Positions 8,811 to 17,974 of a stretch of 64,000 bases of DNA are shown piece after piece. The stretch is from NCBI GenBank assembly GCA_016867265.1, contig VGJW01000005.1, positions 1-64,000 of the forward strand, given 5' to 3'. This DNA comes from Candidatus Tanganyikabacteria bacterium. GTDB taxonomy: Bacteria; Cyanobacteriota; Sericytochromatia; S15B-MN24; VGJW01. Position 1 is the stretch's first letter. Every line of letters begins with the position of its first letter. The notes below the pieces were generated by a model. That model did no database searches. It was not told where the DNA came from and saw nothing but the letters and a program-made list of their open reading frames with translations. The translations under genes and the position numbers were made by a program.

Positions 8811-9922
8811 CCCTGACCCTCCTGGCTGTCGAAAAGCACCATGTCGTTCCGATGGACGGCTGCCTCGGTCGTCACGAAGCCGAGCAGTCCCTCGATGGCT
8901 TCGGCGGGATGTCCCGCGATACGGCGCATGTCGCCGTCGCCGTAGTTGGCCAGTCCATGACCGATGATGCGGCCGCGGGCATCGGCCATCCGGACCACGG
9001 CTCCGGCGGCGAAGCTGCCCTCGACGGAGCGGATGCCGGCCGCCAGCAGCGATTTGCCCCGGTCGCGAACGGCCGCGACGGCGCCATCGTCCAGAATCAG
9101 CAGGCCCGCGCGTCCGTCCGCCGAGGCGAGCCAACGGCGTCGCGAGGCCTGGCGTCCCTCGGGTGCCAGGAATCGGGTGCCGTGGGGGTGCTTCCCGACC
9201 ACGAGGTCGAGCAGGGTGCGCACGTGGCGACCATGCATCAAGGTCATCGGGATGCCGGCCGAGGTGGCGATGCGGGCGGCCTGGACCTTGGTCGCCATGC
9301 CCCCGGTGCCCAACGCGCTGCCGGCACCGCCGGCCATGGCCTCGATCTCGGGCGTGATGCGCGGGACTTCAGGCACGAGTCGTGCCCCGGGTTGGTCCGG
9401 GTGGCGATCGTAGAGGCCGTCGATATCCGTCAGGATGACGAGGTGATCGGCATCGACGAGCCCGGCCACGTGGGCCGACAGCGTGTCGTTGTCGCCGTAG
9501 CGCAACTCATCCGTGGCGATGGAGTCGTTCTCGTTGACGATGGGCACGACTGGCGGATCGAAAGCCAGCAGTCGGGCCAGCGTACCCCGGGCATTGAGGT
9601 AGCGCTTGCGATCGTCCAGATCGGCCCGCGTCAGCAGCAACTGCGCCGTGGCCAGGCCCAGCGGGGCAAGCAAGGATTCATAGGCGTGCATCAGCAGCCC
9701 CTGACCCACGGCGGCCGCGGCTTGCTTGGTCGCCAGGTCGGCCGGTCGCCCAAGACCCATCCTGGCGCGTCCTGCCCCGACCGCCCCGCTGGTCACGAGC
9801 ACGACCTTGTGACCGGCGTCCACCAATGCCCCGAGGACGGAAGCGAGGGCCAGCAGGAAACGACCGTCGAGGCCTTGCTCCCGGGCGATGGTGCTGGTCC
9901 CGATCTTGAGCACCAGGATCAC
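8807..9922 (-). CDS. proB: Glutamate 5-kinase with PUA domain
   Basis: A 371-residue kinase that phosphorylates glutamate on its side chain to start proline synthesis. The amino-acid-kinase domain spans about residues 1-255 (KIGTS, VTSGAVGAG, VNENDSIATDE, GTGGMATKVQAA), with a PUA domain at about 275-355, the full-length bacterial form. The start is GTG 9922, with GAGGG about eight bases upstream inside the end of obgE. Proline feedback control is expected for the family but cannot be read from sequence. Confidence 0.97.
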   Translation of the reverse strand: MILVLKIGTSTIAREQGLDGRFLLALASVLGALVDAGHKVVLVTSGAVGAGRARMGLGRPADLATKQAAAAVGQGLLMHAYESLLAPLGLATAQLLLTRADLDDRKRYLNARGTLARLLAFDPPVVPIVNENDSIATDELRYGDNDTLSAHVAGLVDADHLVILTDIDGLYDRHPDQPGARLVPEVPRITPEIEAMAGGAGSALGTGGMATKVQAARIATSAGIPMTLMHGRHVRTLLDLVVGKHPHGTRFLAPEGRQASRRRWLASADGRAGLLILDDGAVAAVRDRGKSLLAAGIRSVEGSFAAGAVVRMADARGRIIGHGLANYGDGDMRRIAGHPAEAIEGLLGFVTTEAAVHRNDMVLFDSQEGQG

Positions 9923-9932
9923 GGAAGGACCC

Positions 9933-11207
9933 TCAGTCGACCCAGGTGAAGGCCAGGTCAGCGACCTGCACGGTGTCGCCGTCCTTGACGCCCAGATCCC
10001 GCAGGGCGTCGTAGATGCCGCTGCCCTTCAGACCGCGCTCGAAGCGATGGATGGTCTCGGGGTTTTCGGAGTCAAAGTTCGTCAGCAGGCGCTCGGCAGT
10101 GGGGCCCGTTACCTCGTAGCCCTCTCGCGTCTTCTGGATGGTGAAGGGAGCCTCGACGGGCTTTTCGGGCAGTTCCTCGGGCAGGAAACGGGTGGGCTCG
10201 GGCAGCGTCGGCAGCGTCTTGCGCAGGTGGTCGAGCAGCGGCAGCAAGCCTTGGCGCGTCGCGGCGGAGCCTGCCACCACGACGAGGCCCTTGGTTTCCA
10301 AGGCTTCACGGACGCGCGCTTCCTGGTCCCTTGCCTCGGGCAGATCGCATTTGTTCAGGAAGGCGACGCGTGGTCGTGCCGCCAGTTCGGGGCTGTAGGC
10401 CTCGAGTTCATGCTCGATGGTGTGCCAGTCGGCCAACGGATCACGGCCTTCCATGCCGCCCGAAAGGTCGAGGACATGAATCAGCAGGCGGGTCCTCTCA
10501 ACGTGGCGCAAGAAGGCATGTCCGAGGCCGGCGCCTTCGTGGGCTCCTTCGATGAGGCCGGGTATGTCCGCGAGGATCATCGTGCCGCCGTCCTCGAAGC
10601 GCACTACCCCGAGTTGGGGCTGCAGCGTCGTGAAGGGGTAATCGGCTATCTTGGGGCGGGCCGCCGAGACGGCGCTGATGAGCGTGCTCTTGCCAGCATT
10701 GGGCAGGCCGACGAGACCGACATCCGCCAGCAACTTGAGCTCGAGGATCAGTTCTCGCGTGATAGCCGGGCCCCCGGGCTCCGAGTGGGTCGGGGCCCGG
10801 TGCACAGGTGTGGCGAATGCCGCGTTGCCGCGTCCGCCGCGTCCGCCTTGGGCCGCGACCCAGCGGTCGCCGGGATCTGCGAGGTCGACCATGACCCGTC
10901 CGCTCTCGGCATCGCGGATGACGGTGCCGCAAGGCACCCGGACCACGCGGTCGCCGCCCATGCGGCCCGAGCGATTCTTCTGGCCGCCAGGCTGGCCGTC
11001 ATCGGCTTCGTAATTCCGGCGAAGCTGGAAGTCCAGCAGGGTCTGGAGATCGTGCGTGGCCTCGAAGACAACGTCTCCGCCCTTGCCACCGTCGCCGCCC
11101 CACGGGCCGCCATGCTGGACGTATTTCTCCTGGCGGAAGCCGACGCAACCGTCCCCGCCCCGCCCACTGGTGACCCGGACGGCGGCCTTGTCGACGAACA
11201 GGCTCAT
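9933..11207 (-). CDS. obgE: GTPase Obg/CgtA
   Basis: A 424-residue Obg GTPase acting in large ribosomal subunit assembly and stress signalling. The glycine-rich Obg fold covers residues 1-158 (many GGxGG turns), the G domain follows with G1 GLPNAGKST and G4 NKCD, and a C-terminal OCT domain spans about 355-424 (EGYEVTGPTAERLLTNFD). ATG 11207 overlaps the lspA stop as ATGA. The open frame continues upstream only as an alternative frame of lspA. Confidence 0.97.
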   Translation of the reverse strand: MSLFVDKAAVRVTSGRGGDGCVGFRQEKYVQHGGPWGGDGGKGGDVVFEATHDLQTLLDFQLRRNYEADDGQPGGQKNRSGRMGGDRVVRVPCGTVIRDAESGRVMVDLADPGDRWVAAQGGRGGRGNAAFATPVHRAPTHSEPGGPAITRELILELKLLADVGLVGLPNAGKSTLISAVSAARPKIADYPFTTLQPQLGVVRFEDGGTMILADIPGLIEGAHEGAGLGHAFLRHVERTRLLIHVLDLSGGMEGRDPLADWHTIEHELEAYSPELAARPRVAFLNKCDLPEARDQEARVREALETKGLVVVAGSAATRQGLLPLLDHLRKTLPTLPEPTRFLPEELPEKPVEAPFTIQKTREGYEVTGPTAERLLTNFDSENPETIHRFERGLKGSGIYDALRDLGVKDGDTVQVADLAFTWVD

Positions 11208-11758
11208 ACCATCTGGCTTCGCGCGATCCGCATCGAGCCCAGGATCAGGATCGCGATGCCCACGTCGATGCCGATGTCGGCGATGTTGTAGATGGGGAAC
11301 CAGTTCTGGCCGTGGACGAGGTGCACGAACAGGAAGTGGATGTCGGGCCCGGGCCAGCGCGCATCGAACATGTCCGTCACGGCACCGAAGCGGATGCGAT
11401 CGACGAAGTTGCCGACGGATCCCCCCAGCAACAGGCCAAGGCCGACGGCCTGCCACCAGCGTGGGGCCTCGAGGCTGCGCTCGTAGGCCAGGATGAAGAC
11501 CGTGACGGCCCCCGCCACGAGGGCGAGGAACCAGACGTTGCCCGCGAGGATGCTCCACGCACCCCCCGTGTTCTTGACATGCGTCAGCGCCATCCAGTTA
11601 TCGCGGATGAACGGGATGGAATAGGGCAAGCCGTCGCCGGGCTGTCCGACGACGGCGAGGTGCTTCTCGGTCCAAGCCTTGACGGCCATGTCGAAGCCGA
11701 GCCACGCGGCAAAGACGGCATACATCAGGTGGCTGGCGAGCGGGGTGCGATTGTCCAC
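11204..11758 (-). CDS. lspA: Lipoprotein signal peptidase
   Basis: A 184-residue inner-membrane aspartyl protease (SPase II) that removes signal peptides from prolipoproteins. Four membrane helices are visible. The catalytic aspartates lie in GNFVDRIRFG and YNIADIGI. It presumably serves the several lipobox proteins in this window. GTG 11758 is preceded at exactly six bases by TAGCTT, suggesting a leaderless transcript for the whole lspA-obgE-proB-proA-nadD-rsfS-EamA operon. Confidence 0.96.
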   Translation of the reverse strand: MDNRTPLASHLMYAVFAAWLGFDMAVKAWTEKHLAVVGQPGDGLPYSIPFIRDNWMALTHVKNTGGAWSILAGNVWFLALVAGAVTVFILAYERSLEAPRWWQAVGLGLLLGGSVGNFVDRIRFGAVTDMFDARWPGPDIHFLFVHLVHGQNWFPIYNIADIGIDVGIAILILGSMRIARSQMV

Positions 11759-11764
11759 TTTCCC

Positions 11765-11770
11765 AAGCTA
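11765..11770 (-). promoter_or_regulatory. Candidate -10 element (leaderless) of lspA
   Basis: TAGCTT on the minus strand lies six bases before the lspA GTG. It fits the TANNNT-N6-start pattern also found at 3080, 38780 and 42047. Confidence 0.4.
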
Positions 11771-11923
11771 GCACGGGCAGCCAGCCCGGGCCAGCGTCCG
11801 CCGCGTTGTTGCGCGCAGGTGAAGCGCCCGGCAAGCGCATGATAGGCGACCATCAAGCCGGGGTAAGGCATCATGGGGTTGCCTGCCCCTCATCTGCCAG
11901 CTTTCAAGCCAGAGGTTCCCGAC

Positions 11924-12640
11924 GTGTCCGCCAAGATTCTCGTCGTCGACGACGAACCCAGCATCGTCAAGTCCATCCAGTTCTCGCTGGAAAAGGAAGG
12001 TTACGCGGTGGTCACGGCGACCGACGGGGCCCAGGCCGTCGAGGTGGCCCGGCGCGAGAAGCCGTCGCTGATCATCCTGGACCTGATGCTGCCCTCAATC
12101 GACGGCTACGAGGTATGCCGCCAAGTGCGCCAGGAGATGCCCTGCCCGATCATCATGCTGACGGCCAAGGGTGAGGAGATCGATCGGGTTGTGGGCCTCG
12201 AGGTGGGCGCGGACGAGTACGTCACGAAGCCCTTCTCCCTGCGCGAACTGCTGGCGAGGGTCAAGGCCCTGCTGCGGCTGGTTGCCCGCTTCCAGGAGGC
12301 GCGGGTCGCCACGCCCGACAAGATCGAGTTCGGGGATCTCTGCATCGACCTGACGCGCCACGAAGTCACCATGGCCAGCAAGGTGCTGTCGTTGACACTC
12401 AAGGAATATGAGTTGCTCAAGTTGATGGCGCTCAATGCCAACAAGGTCCTCTCCCGCGAGTACCTGATCACGCAGGTCTGGGGCTACGACTTCACGGGTG
12501 AGGGCCGGACGGTCGACGTCCACGTCCACTGGCTGCGCGAGAAGATCGAGCGCGATCCCAACAACCCTGTCCGGATCCAGACGGTCCGCGGCGTCGGCTA
12601 TCGCTTCGAGCGCAGGGTGCGTGCCGGCAGCGAGGCGTGA
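11924..12640 (+). CDS. OmpR/PhoB-family response regulator (RpaB-like)
   Basis: A 238-residue two-domain regulator. The receiver domain has acidic residues D9-D10, phospho-acceptor D53 (IILDLMLP), then MLTAKG and the conserved lysine in YVTKPFS. The C-terminal winged helix ends VRIQTVRGVGYRFE. GTG 11924 is preferred over the upstream in-frame start at 11873 because AGAGG sits just before it and the receiver begins directly after. The downstream kinase overlaps by four bases, so it is the likely partner. Similarity to RpaB/PhoB/WalR types is by eye; targets are unknown. Confidence 0.93.
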   Translation: MSAKILVVDDEPSIVKSIQFSLEKEGYAVVTATDGAQAVEVARREKPSLIILDLMLPSIDGYEVCRQVRQEMPCPIIMLTAKGEEIDRVVGLEVGADEYVTKPFSLRELLARVKALLRLVARFQEARVATPDKIEFGDLCIDLTRHEVTMASKVLSLTLKEYELLKLMALNANKVLSREYLITQVWGYDFTGEGRTVDVHVHWLREKIERDPNNPVRIQTVRGVGYRFERRVRAGSEA

Positions 12641-14028
12641 CTTCCGCAGACGTCATCCTCGGGGCATGGGCCCTCGGGGCCACCCTCGTCGTGGCGCTGC
12701 AGGCCCGGCGCCTGTGGTGGGTCGGACGCGATACGTCGGCCGTCGTGGCGACCATCGAGCAACTCGGGCACCGGGCGCTTGCCCACGCGTGGGATCCCGC
12801 CGTGTCCGTCCGGGCACCAGCAGCCTTGCAGCCGGCGATCGAGACCGTCAGCCGGCTGGGGGATCAACTGCATGCGTTCCAGTTGCTCAATGTCGAGCAA
12901 CTGATCGTCGACAGGGCCGAGTTGCAGGCCGTGCTCTTCTCGATGTCGGAAGGCCTGATCATCTACGACCTTGACCTGCAGCCCGTGCTGACCAACCCCG
13001 CCCTGCGCCAGATGGCGCAGCCCGGGATCCACGCCACGATGTTCCTCGAGCCTCATACGATGTTTCTCGCCCGCTGGGAGGACCCCGAGCAGATGCGCCG
13101 AATCGAGCAGGCGATGCGCGAGGAGCCCACGTTGCCCCGCACGGATATCCTTGCGCTGAAGGAGCCGCGACAGTGGCTCAAGCGTTACTCATCCCCGCTT
13201 TTCAACCCGAAGGCCCAGCAGATTGGCCACGTCGTCATCTATCACGACGTCACGGCCGAGCGACAGGCCGACCAGATGAGGTCCGAGTTCATCACTAATG
13301 CCTCGCATGAGTTGCGGACGCCGGTCACAAGCATGAAACTGCTGCTCGAGAGTGCGGTCGACGTGCTGGAGGGTCTCCCTTGGCCCGAAGGCGCGGCGCG
13401 GCCGGCCGAGGTCGATCTTCTCGACAGCTTCTTGCGGGATGCGGTCGCCGAGGGCGAGCGCATGCATGTTCTGGTCAACGACCTGCTCGACGTATCCAAG
13501 CTGTCCTCGCAGCGTGCCGATCTGAACATCCAGCGGGTACAGGCCATGCGGGTCATCGAGGAGGCCGTGGCGACGGTCTCCCCCCAGGTGCGCCAGCGTG
13601 AACAGCAGTTGTCGCTCGACTTGCCGGGCTCGGCGGAAATCATGGTGGATCGGGTCCGCCTGCGGCAGGTGCTGGTCAACTTGCTGGGCAATGCCGTCAA
13701 GTACACGCCCCTGGGCGGCGAAATCCTGCTGGGCCTTTCCGAGGAGTCCGAGGGCTGGGTCTTCACGGTCGAGGACAGCGGCATCGGTATTCCCGAGGAA
13801 GACTTGGCCCAGGTCTTCGACCGCTTCTACAGGGTCGGGCGGGATCGGACCCGGGCGGGTGGCCCCGGGGGATCGGGGCTCGGCTTGTCCATCGTCAAGG
13901 CGGCCGTAGAGGCCCACGGGGGGCAGATATACGCCGAACGGCGAACGGGCGGGGGAACCCGGATTCGCTTCACGCTGCCCGCTCAGCCCGTGGTGTCGGA
14001 TGGGGTGCAGGCGACATCCAGCCGGTAG
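12637..14028 (+). CDS. PAS-domain sensor histidine kinase
   Basis: A 463-residue kinase with one N-terminal membrane helix (about 6-24), a PAS-like domain (about 95-205), HisKA with H224 in NASHELRTPVTSM, and a HATPase domain holding the N box (LLGNAVKYTP), the G1 box (EDSGIGIPEED) and GSGLGLSIVKA. The layout resembles PhoR/WalK/NblS kinases. GTG 12637 overlaps the response-regulator stop (GTGA). Its last 46 bases overlap the 3' end of the oppositely oriented regulator gene ending at 13983. Confidence 0.94.
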   Translation: MTSADVILGAWALGATLVVALQARRLWWVGRDTSAVVATIEQLGHRALAHAWDPAVSVRAPAALQPAIETVSRLGDQLHAFQLLNVEQLIVDRAELQAVLFSMSEGLIIYDLDLQPVLTNPALRQMAQPGIHATMFLEPHTMFLARWEDPEQMRRIEQAMREEPTLPRTDILALKEPRQWLKRYSSPLFNPKAQQIGHVVIYHDVTAERQADQMRSEFITNASHELRTPVTSMKLLLESAVDVLEGLPWPEGAARPAEVDLLDSFLRDAVAEGERMHVLVNDLLDVSKLSSQRADLNIQRVQAMRVIEEAVATVSPQVRQREQQLSLDLPGSAEIMVDRVRLRQVLVNLLGNAVKYTPLGGEILLGLSEESEGWVFTVEDSGIGIPEEDLAQVFDRFYRVGRDRTRAGGPGGSGLGLSIVKAAVEAHGGQIYAERRTGGGTRIRFTLPAQPVVSDGVQATSSR

Positions 14029-14705
14029 CCGGCCCCGTGCACCGTATGCAGGGTTGCCGGTGCCAGGGGGTCCGGTTCGATCCACTGGCGCAGCTTGACG
14101 ATGTAGTTGTCGATGGTGCGCGTGTTGCGCACGGCGTCCCTGCCCCAGACTTCGTCCATCAGCAGGTCCCGGCTGACCACCGTGCCTCGGTGGCGCCACA
14201 GGCAGCGCAGCAGCTCCAGGGCACGTACCGGCACGTTCTGGACCTGCCCGTCCCGTTCCAGCTCCATCCGATCGAAATGCACCGTGGCCGTGCCGATGCG
14301 CAGGCTCGTGACCTCGGGCCGGGAGGGCAGCACGGGCTGGCTTCGGCGGAGGACGGCCTGGATGCGACCCAGCAACTCGAGCGGACTGAATGGCTTGACG
14401 ACGTAGTCGTCGGCCTCGAGCGCGAAGCCCGTGACGCGATCTGCCTCCTGCCCCTTGGCCGTGACCATGATGACGGGCAGTCCGGGCAGCGTGCCACGGA
14501 TGCCGCGCAGCACCTCGAAGCCGTTCATCCCGGGCAGCATCACGTCGAGCAGGACGAGGTCGGGGCGGGCGCCGGGAGCCGTCGCGCAGGCAAGGCCATC
14601 GGGACCCGTGGCGGCCGCGATGACCCGGTGGCCTTGGCCTTCCAGCAGTTCGACGAGGCCCGCCCGGATAGCCCATTCGTCCTCGACGACCACGATGGTG
14701 GCCAT
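13983..14705 (-). CDS. OmpR-family response regulator
   Basis: A 240-residue regulator with a receiver domain (acidic E8-D9, phospho-acceptor D54 in LLDVMLPG, lysine in VVKPFSPLE) and a winged-helix DNA-binding domain ending TLHTVHGAGYRLD. ATG 14705 (MATIVVVED) is preferred over the in-frame upstream start at 14735, which would lie inside the kinase gene. It is two bases after the kinase stop at 14708, so the pair is co-transcribed. It closes the five-gene unit that starts at 19817. Its 3' end overlaps the convergent kinase gene by 46 bases. Confidence 0.92.
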   Translation of the reverse strand: MATIVVVEDEWAIRAGLVELLEGQGHRVIAAATGPDGLACATAPGARPDLVLLDVMLPGMNGFEVLRGIRGTLPGLPVIMVTAKGQEADRVTGFALEADDYVVKPFSPLELLGRIQAVLRRSQPVLPSRPEVTSLRIGTATVHFDRMELERDGQVQNVPVRALELLRCLWRHRGTVVSRDLLMDEVWGRDAVRNTRTIDNYIVKLRQWIEPDPLAPATLHTVHGAGYRLDVACTPSDTTG

Positions 14706-14707
14706 GG

Positions 14708-16654
14708 TCAGGCTGCTCCTTCCGGCGTATGCCATGTCGGCCAGTGAACCACGAAGACGGCGCCACCGGAGGGGGGGTGCTCGAGGTCGACCCAGGCCCC
14801 GTGGGCCGTCGTGAACTCGCGGACAAGGGCCAGTCCGAGGCCGCTGCCGCCGGGACCATCCGGCGGTACGGCTCGGTAGAACGGCTGGAAGATGCGCCGG
14901 CGGTGCTCGGGTGCGATCCCGGGCCCTTGGTCCCGGACCTCGATGCGCACGGTTCGCGCCTGCGTTCCGGTCGCTCGGAGGCGCAACGTGACCTCGCGTC
15001 CCTCGCCCGAGTAGGCGAGGGCATTGCCCAGAAGGTTCAGCAGGACCTGGAGGAAGGCATCCCTGTCGGCACGGACAGGCGGCAGTTCCGTCTCGGGCAG
15101 GTCGAGCACCAGGCGGAACTGACGCTCGTCGGCCGTCGGCTGAAGGACCGCGAGGGCATCCCGGGCGAGGACTGCCGGTTCGACCTTCTGAAAGTTGTAG
15201 GTTTTGGTCCCCCGCTGGATTCGGGCAAAGTCGAGGACCCTGTCGATCAGGCGCCCGAGTCGTTCGCTCTCCTGGATGACGGTTCGGGCCGCTCCTCCCG
15301 GATCACGGGACAACCCTGAGGCCAGGAGCTCAGCATAGATGCGGATGGCCGTGAGCGGTGTCTTGAGCTCGTGCGAGACACCCGCCACGAACGAGGCCTG
15401 CATCCGTGCAAAGGCCAGTTCACGCGCCAGGCCACGGGCTATGGCGATTGTCGCGGCGAGGACGACCAGCAGCAGGATGCCGAGGATGCTCCATGAACGT
15501 CGTTTCAGGGACGCGAGCCGCTGTTCCAGCAGCTCGGGCGGCCATCGCACCGTCACGGTGAGCGCGTCGAGCGGCGGAGGCAATCGGGCGGAGCGGACCG
15601 CGGGGTCCTCCGGCTCGCCCCACGCGATGTCGGGGAGTGCCGTCGGGTCCAGGCGCAGGCGTCTGACGCCCTCACGCGCGAGGCCGCGGCGGATCCCGTC
15701 GAGGTCGACCTGGAAGCCGCTGTAGCCGACTTCGGCACGGCCGACCACCCCGAAGAGCCGCCGTGCTTCGCCCTGACCCACCACGACCCAACCGGCCGTG
15801 CGGAATTCACGGTCCCGAATGGCTGGCCAGAGTTGCCCTGCGACCGTACCTTGGCCAACCGGACCCGTGCCGCGGGCCGAGCCCTCCCGGATCATCCTGC
15901 GCATGTAGTCGAGGTAGGCAGAGGCCTCGTCGGGGCCCATGGCTGCCTCGATACGGGGGGCAAGGCGACCCTCGGCGCCGCTTTCGCCACTGAGTCGCAC
16001 CAGGCGAAGTTCGGCCATCAGGCCGTAGGGGACGCCGTCCTCGGCCCGGTCCGTGCCCAGCAGTCTTGCCACGGCCCGGTAGAGCGAGCCTGCCTCGGCC
16101 GTACGGCCACCGCGCTCCGCAAGGCGAGCCATCCCGTAGGCGGCCCGTGCCCGCACCGAGGGTGCCGCCGAGAGCAGGAGCACCCGCCGGTATGCAGCTT
16201 CTGCCTCGGGGATCCGGCGCGTAGCGAACTCGGCGACGAGGGCTTCCGAGAGGGCCTGCTGGACCTGTTCCGGGTTGCCTTGTGCGAGGGGCAGCGGCAG
16301 GTCCGCCACCCTGCCGGGCGAAGCCAGCAGTTGGGTTCCGCCAAGCCGGTATTCCCGGTCAATCCAGAAGGGCTGGGTCACCCACGGGCGTTCCTCGGCC
16401 AGGAAGGGACTGCCACGGCCTCCGCGCCCGAGGGGTGGGGACAGGCGTGCGAGGCGTCGGCCGAGCTGGCCGCCCAGGTCCGCAGCGAGGGCCGCGGCCT
16501 GGTTTTGCTGGGCATCCGCCATCGCGCGCTCGATAGCCGTGCGCTCCCGGGACAGCTCCCGGATTTCGGCGAGGACCAGCAGCGCCACGGGGAGGCCTGC
16601 CAGCATGGCGAGCAGGATGCCGGCCCGCCACATCGGCTGGACGCCGGTCTTCAA
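14708..16654 (-). CDS. Sensor histidine kinase with TPR-like extracytoplasmic sensor
   Basis: A 648-residue kinase. The first membrane helix is at about 9-27 and the second at about 390-410, enclosing a sensor of some 360 residues. Residues about 145-215 of the sensor show helical pairs resembling TPR units (EAEAAYRRVLLL, TAEAGSLYRAVARLL), unusual for a sensor domain. The kinase core follows: HisKA in GVSHELKTPLTAIR (His near 426), N box LLGNALAYS, and GSGLGLALVREF. ATG 16654 overlaps the stop of the TPR gene (ATGA). The ligand is unknown; a link to the periplasmic TPR protein next to it is inference. Confidence 0.9.
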   Translation of the reverse strand: MKTGVQPMWRAGILLAMLAGLPVALLVLAEIRELSRERTAIERAMADAQQNQAAALAADLGGQLGRRLARLSPPLGRGGRGSPFLAEERPWVTQPFWIDREYRLGGTQLLASPGRVADLPLPLAQGNPEQVQQALSEALVAEFATRRIPEAEAAYRRVLLLSAAPSVRARAAYGMARLAERGGRTAEAGSLYRAVARLLGTDRAEDGVPYGLMAELRLVRLSGESGAEGRLAPRIEAAMGPDEASAYLDYMRRMIREGSARGTGPVGQGTVAGQLWPAIRDREFRTAGWVVVGQGEARRLFGVVGRAEVGYSGFQVDLDGIRRGLAREGVRRLRLDPTALPDIAWGEPEDPAVRSARLPPPLDALTVTVRWPPELLEQRLASLKRRSWSILGILLLVVLAATIAIARGLARELAFARMQASFVAGVSHELKTPLTAIRIYAELLASGLSRDPGGAARTVIQESERLGRLIDRVLDFARIQRGTKTYNFQKVEPAVLARDALAVLQPTADERQFRLVLDLPETELPPVRADRDAFLQVLLNLLGNALAYSGEGREVTLRLRATGTQARTVRIEVRDQGPGIAPEHRRRIFQPFYRAVPPDGPGGSGLGLALVREFTTAHGAWVDLEHPPSGGAVFVVHWPTWHTPEGAA

Positions 16655-17955
16655 GGGCCTTCACCCCGCAGGCCCAGGTGCTCCTTGGCAAGCGTGCGCA
16701 ACGGGGTGCCGTCGGCGTCACGACCGTTCGGAAATTGGTCGAGCAGTTGTTGCCAGGCCTGACGTGCGCCTGTCGTGTCTCCACGGGCTTCCCGCTTGCG
16801 GCCGAGGATGGCCAGCGCACGACCACCGGCGCGAGTACCATCGGGCCAGATGTCCATCCGTCGGTCATCCGCCAGAACCTGCTCGGCCGTGGCCTCTCCC
16901 TCATCCTCGAGGCGGGCGGCAGCGACGAGCGCACGGCCGTCGAGATTGCTGCGCGGATACTCACGGGCCAGTTCGCGCAGGGCGAGGATCGTGGCTTCCC
17001 GGTCCTGTGCGCCTGCTGAACGCTCGAGTGATGCCAGTCGCAGGGAAGCCCGGCGCCAGGCTTCCGCAGGCAGGCCACTCGCGAGTGCCCGGACCATGGC
17101 CTCGAGGTCTTCGCGGCCTTGGCCGGGCTGGATTGCCGTATCGCTAAGGGCGACCTGCGTGACCTGCATGCCGGCTTCCAGGCGCCCCAGGTCCCAGAGG
17201 CGTTGTCCCTGCTGCTGCCAGAGTCGACCGCGCGTCGCGGCGGGGGTGGCCCTCAGCCCTGGCGCCCGGGCCTCGAGGGCACGGAACGCTTGCAGGCCCT
17301 CCTCCGGCCGGGCCTTGGCGCCCAGATCCCGGACCAGGTCGGCATGCGCCGCAAGGGGCAAGGTATCCCCGAATTCGATGGCGAGTGACAGCTGGATCGC
17401 GGTGGCTCGGCCTGCTTGGCCGGTGCGCATGAGCCGCCTCGCCGCGGCCTGCAGGCGCTTCGAGGCCTCCTGGCGTGCAAAGCGATCCACCTGGCTCCGG
17501 AAGCCTGCCCGCTCCGCATCGGGCAACAGGGCTTCCCAGCCCTGACCCGGACGCAGGACCAGAGGATCGGCGGACGGGGCAGGGCCGTCCGACTTGATGT
17601 CGCGGATGCCCCCCGTGCGCATCCAGCCAGCAGCGGCGCGCGCGTGGTCGCTCCGGGCTCCAAGGGCTGTCCTGTAGGCAGCTCGGGCCGCCTGCTCCTG
17701 GCCGAGGACGGCATAGAGATCCCCGAGATCGGCTGCGGCCTCGGCCAGGACCGAGCCTGTGGCCAAGGGCAGCAACAGTTGCAGGCGGGCAATGGCACCC
17801 GGCAAATCGCCGTCCGCAACGGCCAGCAAACGCGCCTCGGCGAGCCGACGCGCCGGGGCATCGGGCTGCGACAGGCCCGATGCGGGAAGCGGGATCAGTA
17901 TGCCGAGGGCGAGCAGCCACCCGATTGATCGGTGGAAGTGCCTCGGGAAGATCAC
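16651..17955 (-). CDS. Secreted TPR-rich protein
   Basis: A 434-residue protein with a signal peptide (hydrophobic residues about 10-27, small residues near 26) and many Ala/Leu/Arg-rich helical pairs of TPR type, for example GDLYAVLGQEQAARAAYRTA and REARGDTTGARQAWQQLLDQ. It is probably periplasmic and probably a protein-binding scaffold. It overlaps the start of the sensor kinase by four bases, and the kinase sensor also looks TPR-like, so a shared partner or direct contact is possible but unproven. It lies 19 bases after the gene ending at 17975. Confidence 0.8.
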   Translation of the reverse strand: MIFPRHFHRSIGWLLALGILIPLPASGLSQPDAPARRLAEARLLAVADGDLPGAIARLQLLLPLATGSVLAEAAADLGDLYAVLGQEQAARAAYRTALGARSDHARAAAGWMRTGGIRDIKSDGPAPSADPLVLRPGQGWEALLPDAERAGFRSQVDRFARQEASKRLQAAARRLMRTGQAGRATAIQLSLAIEFGDTLPLAAHADLVRDLGAKARPEEGLQAFRALEARAPGLRATPAATRGRLWQQQGQRLWDLGRLEAGMQVTQVALSDTAIQPGQGREDLEAMVRALASGLPAEAWRRASLRLASLERSAGAQDREATILALRELAREYPRSNLDGRALVAAARLEDEGEATAEQVLADDRRMDIWPDGTRAGGRALAILGRKREARGDTTGARQAWQQLLDQFPNGRDADGTPLRTLAKEHLGLRGEGP

Positions 17956-17974
17956 CGCCCCAGCATGCCCGGAC

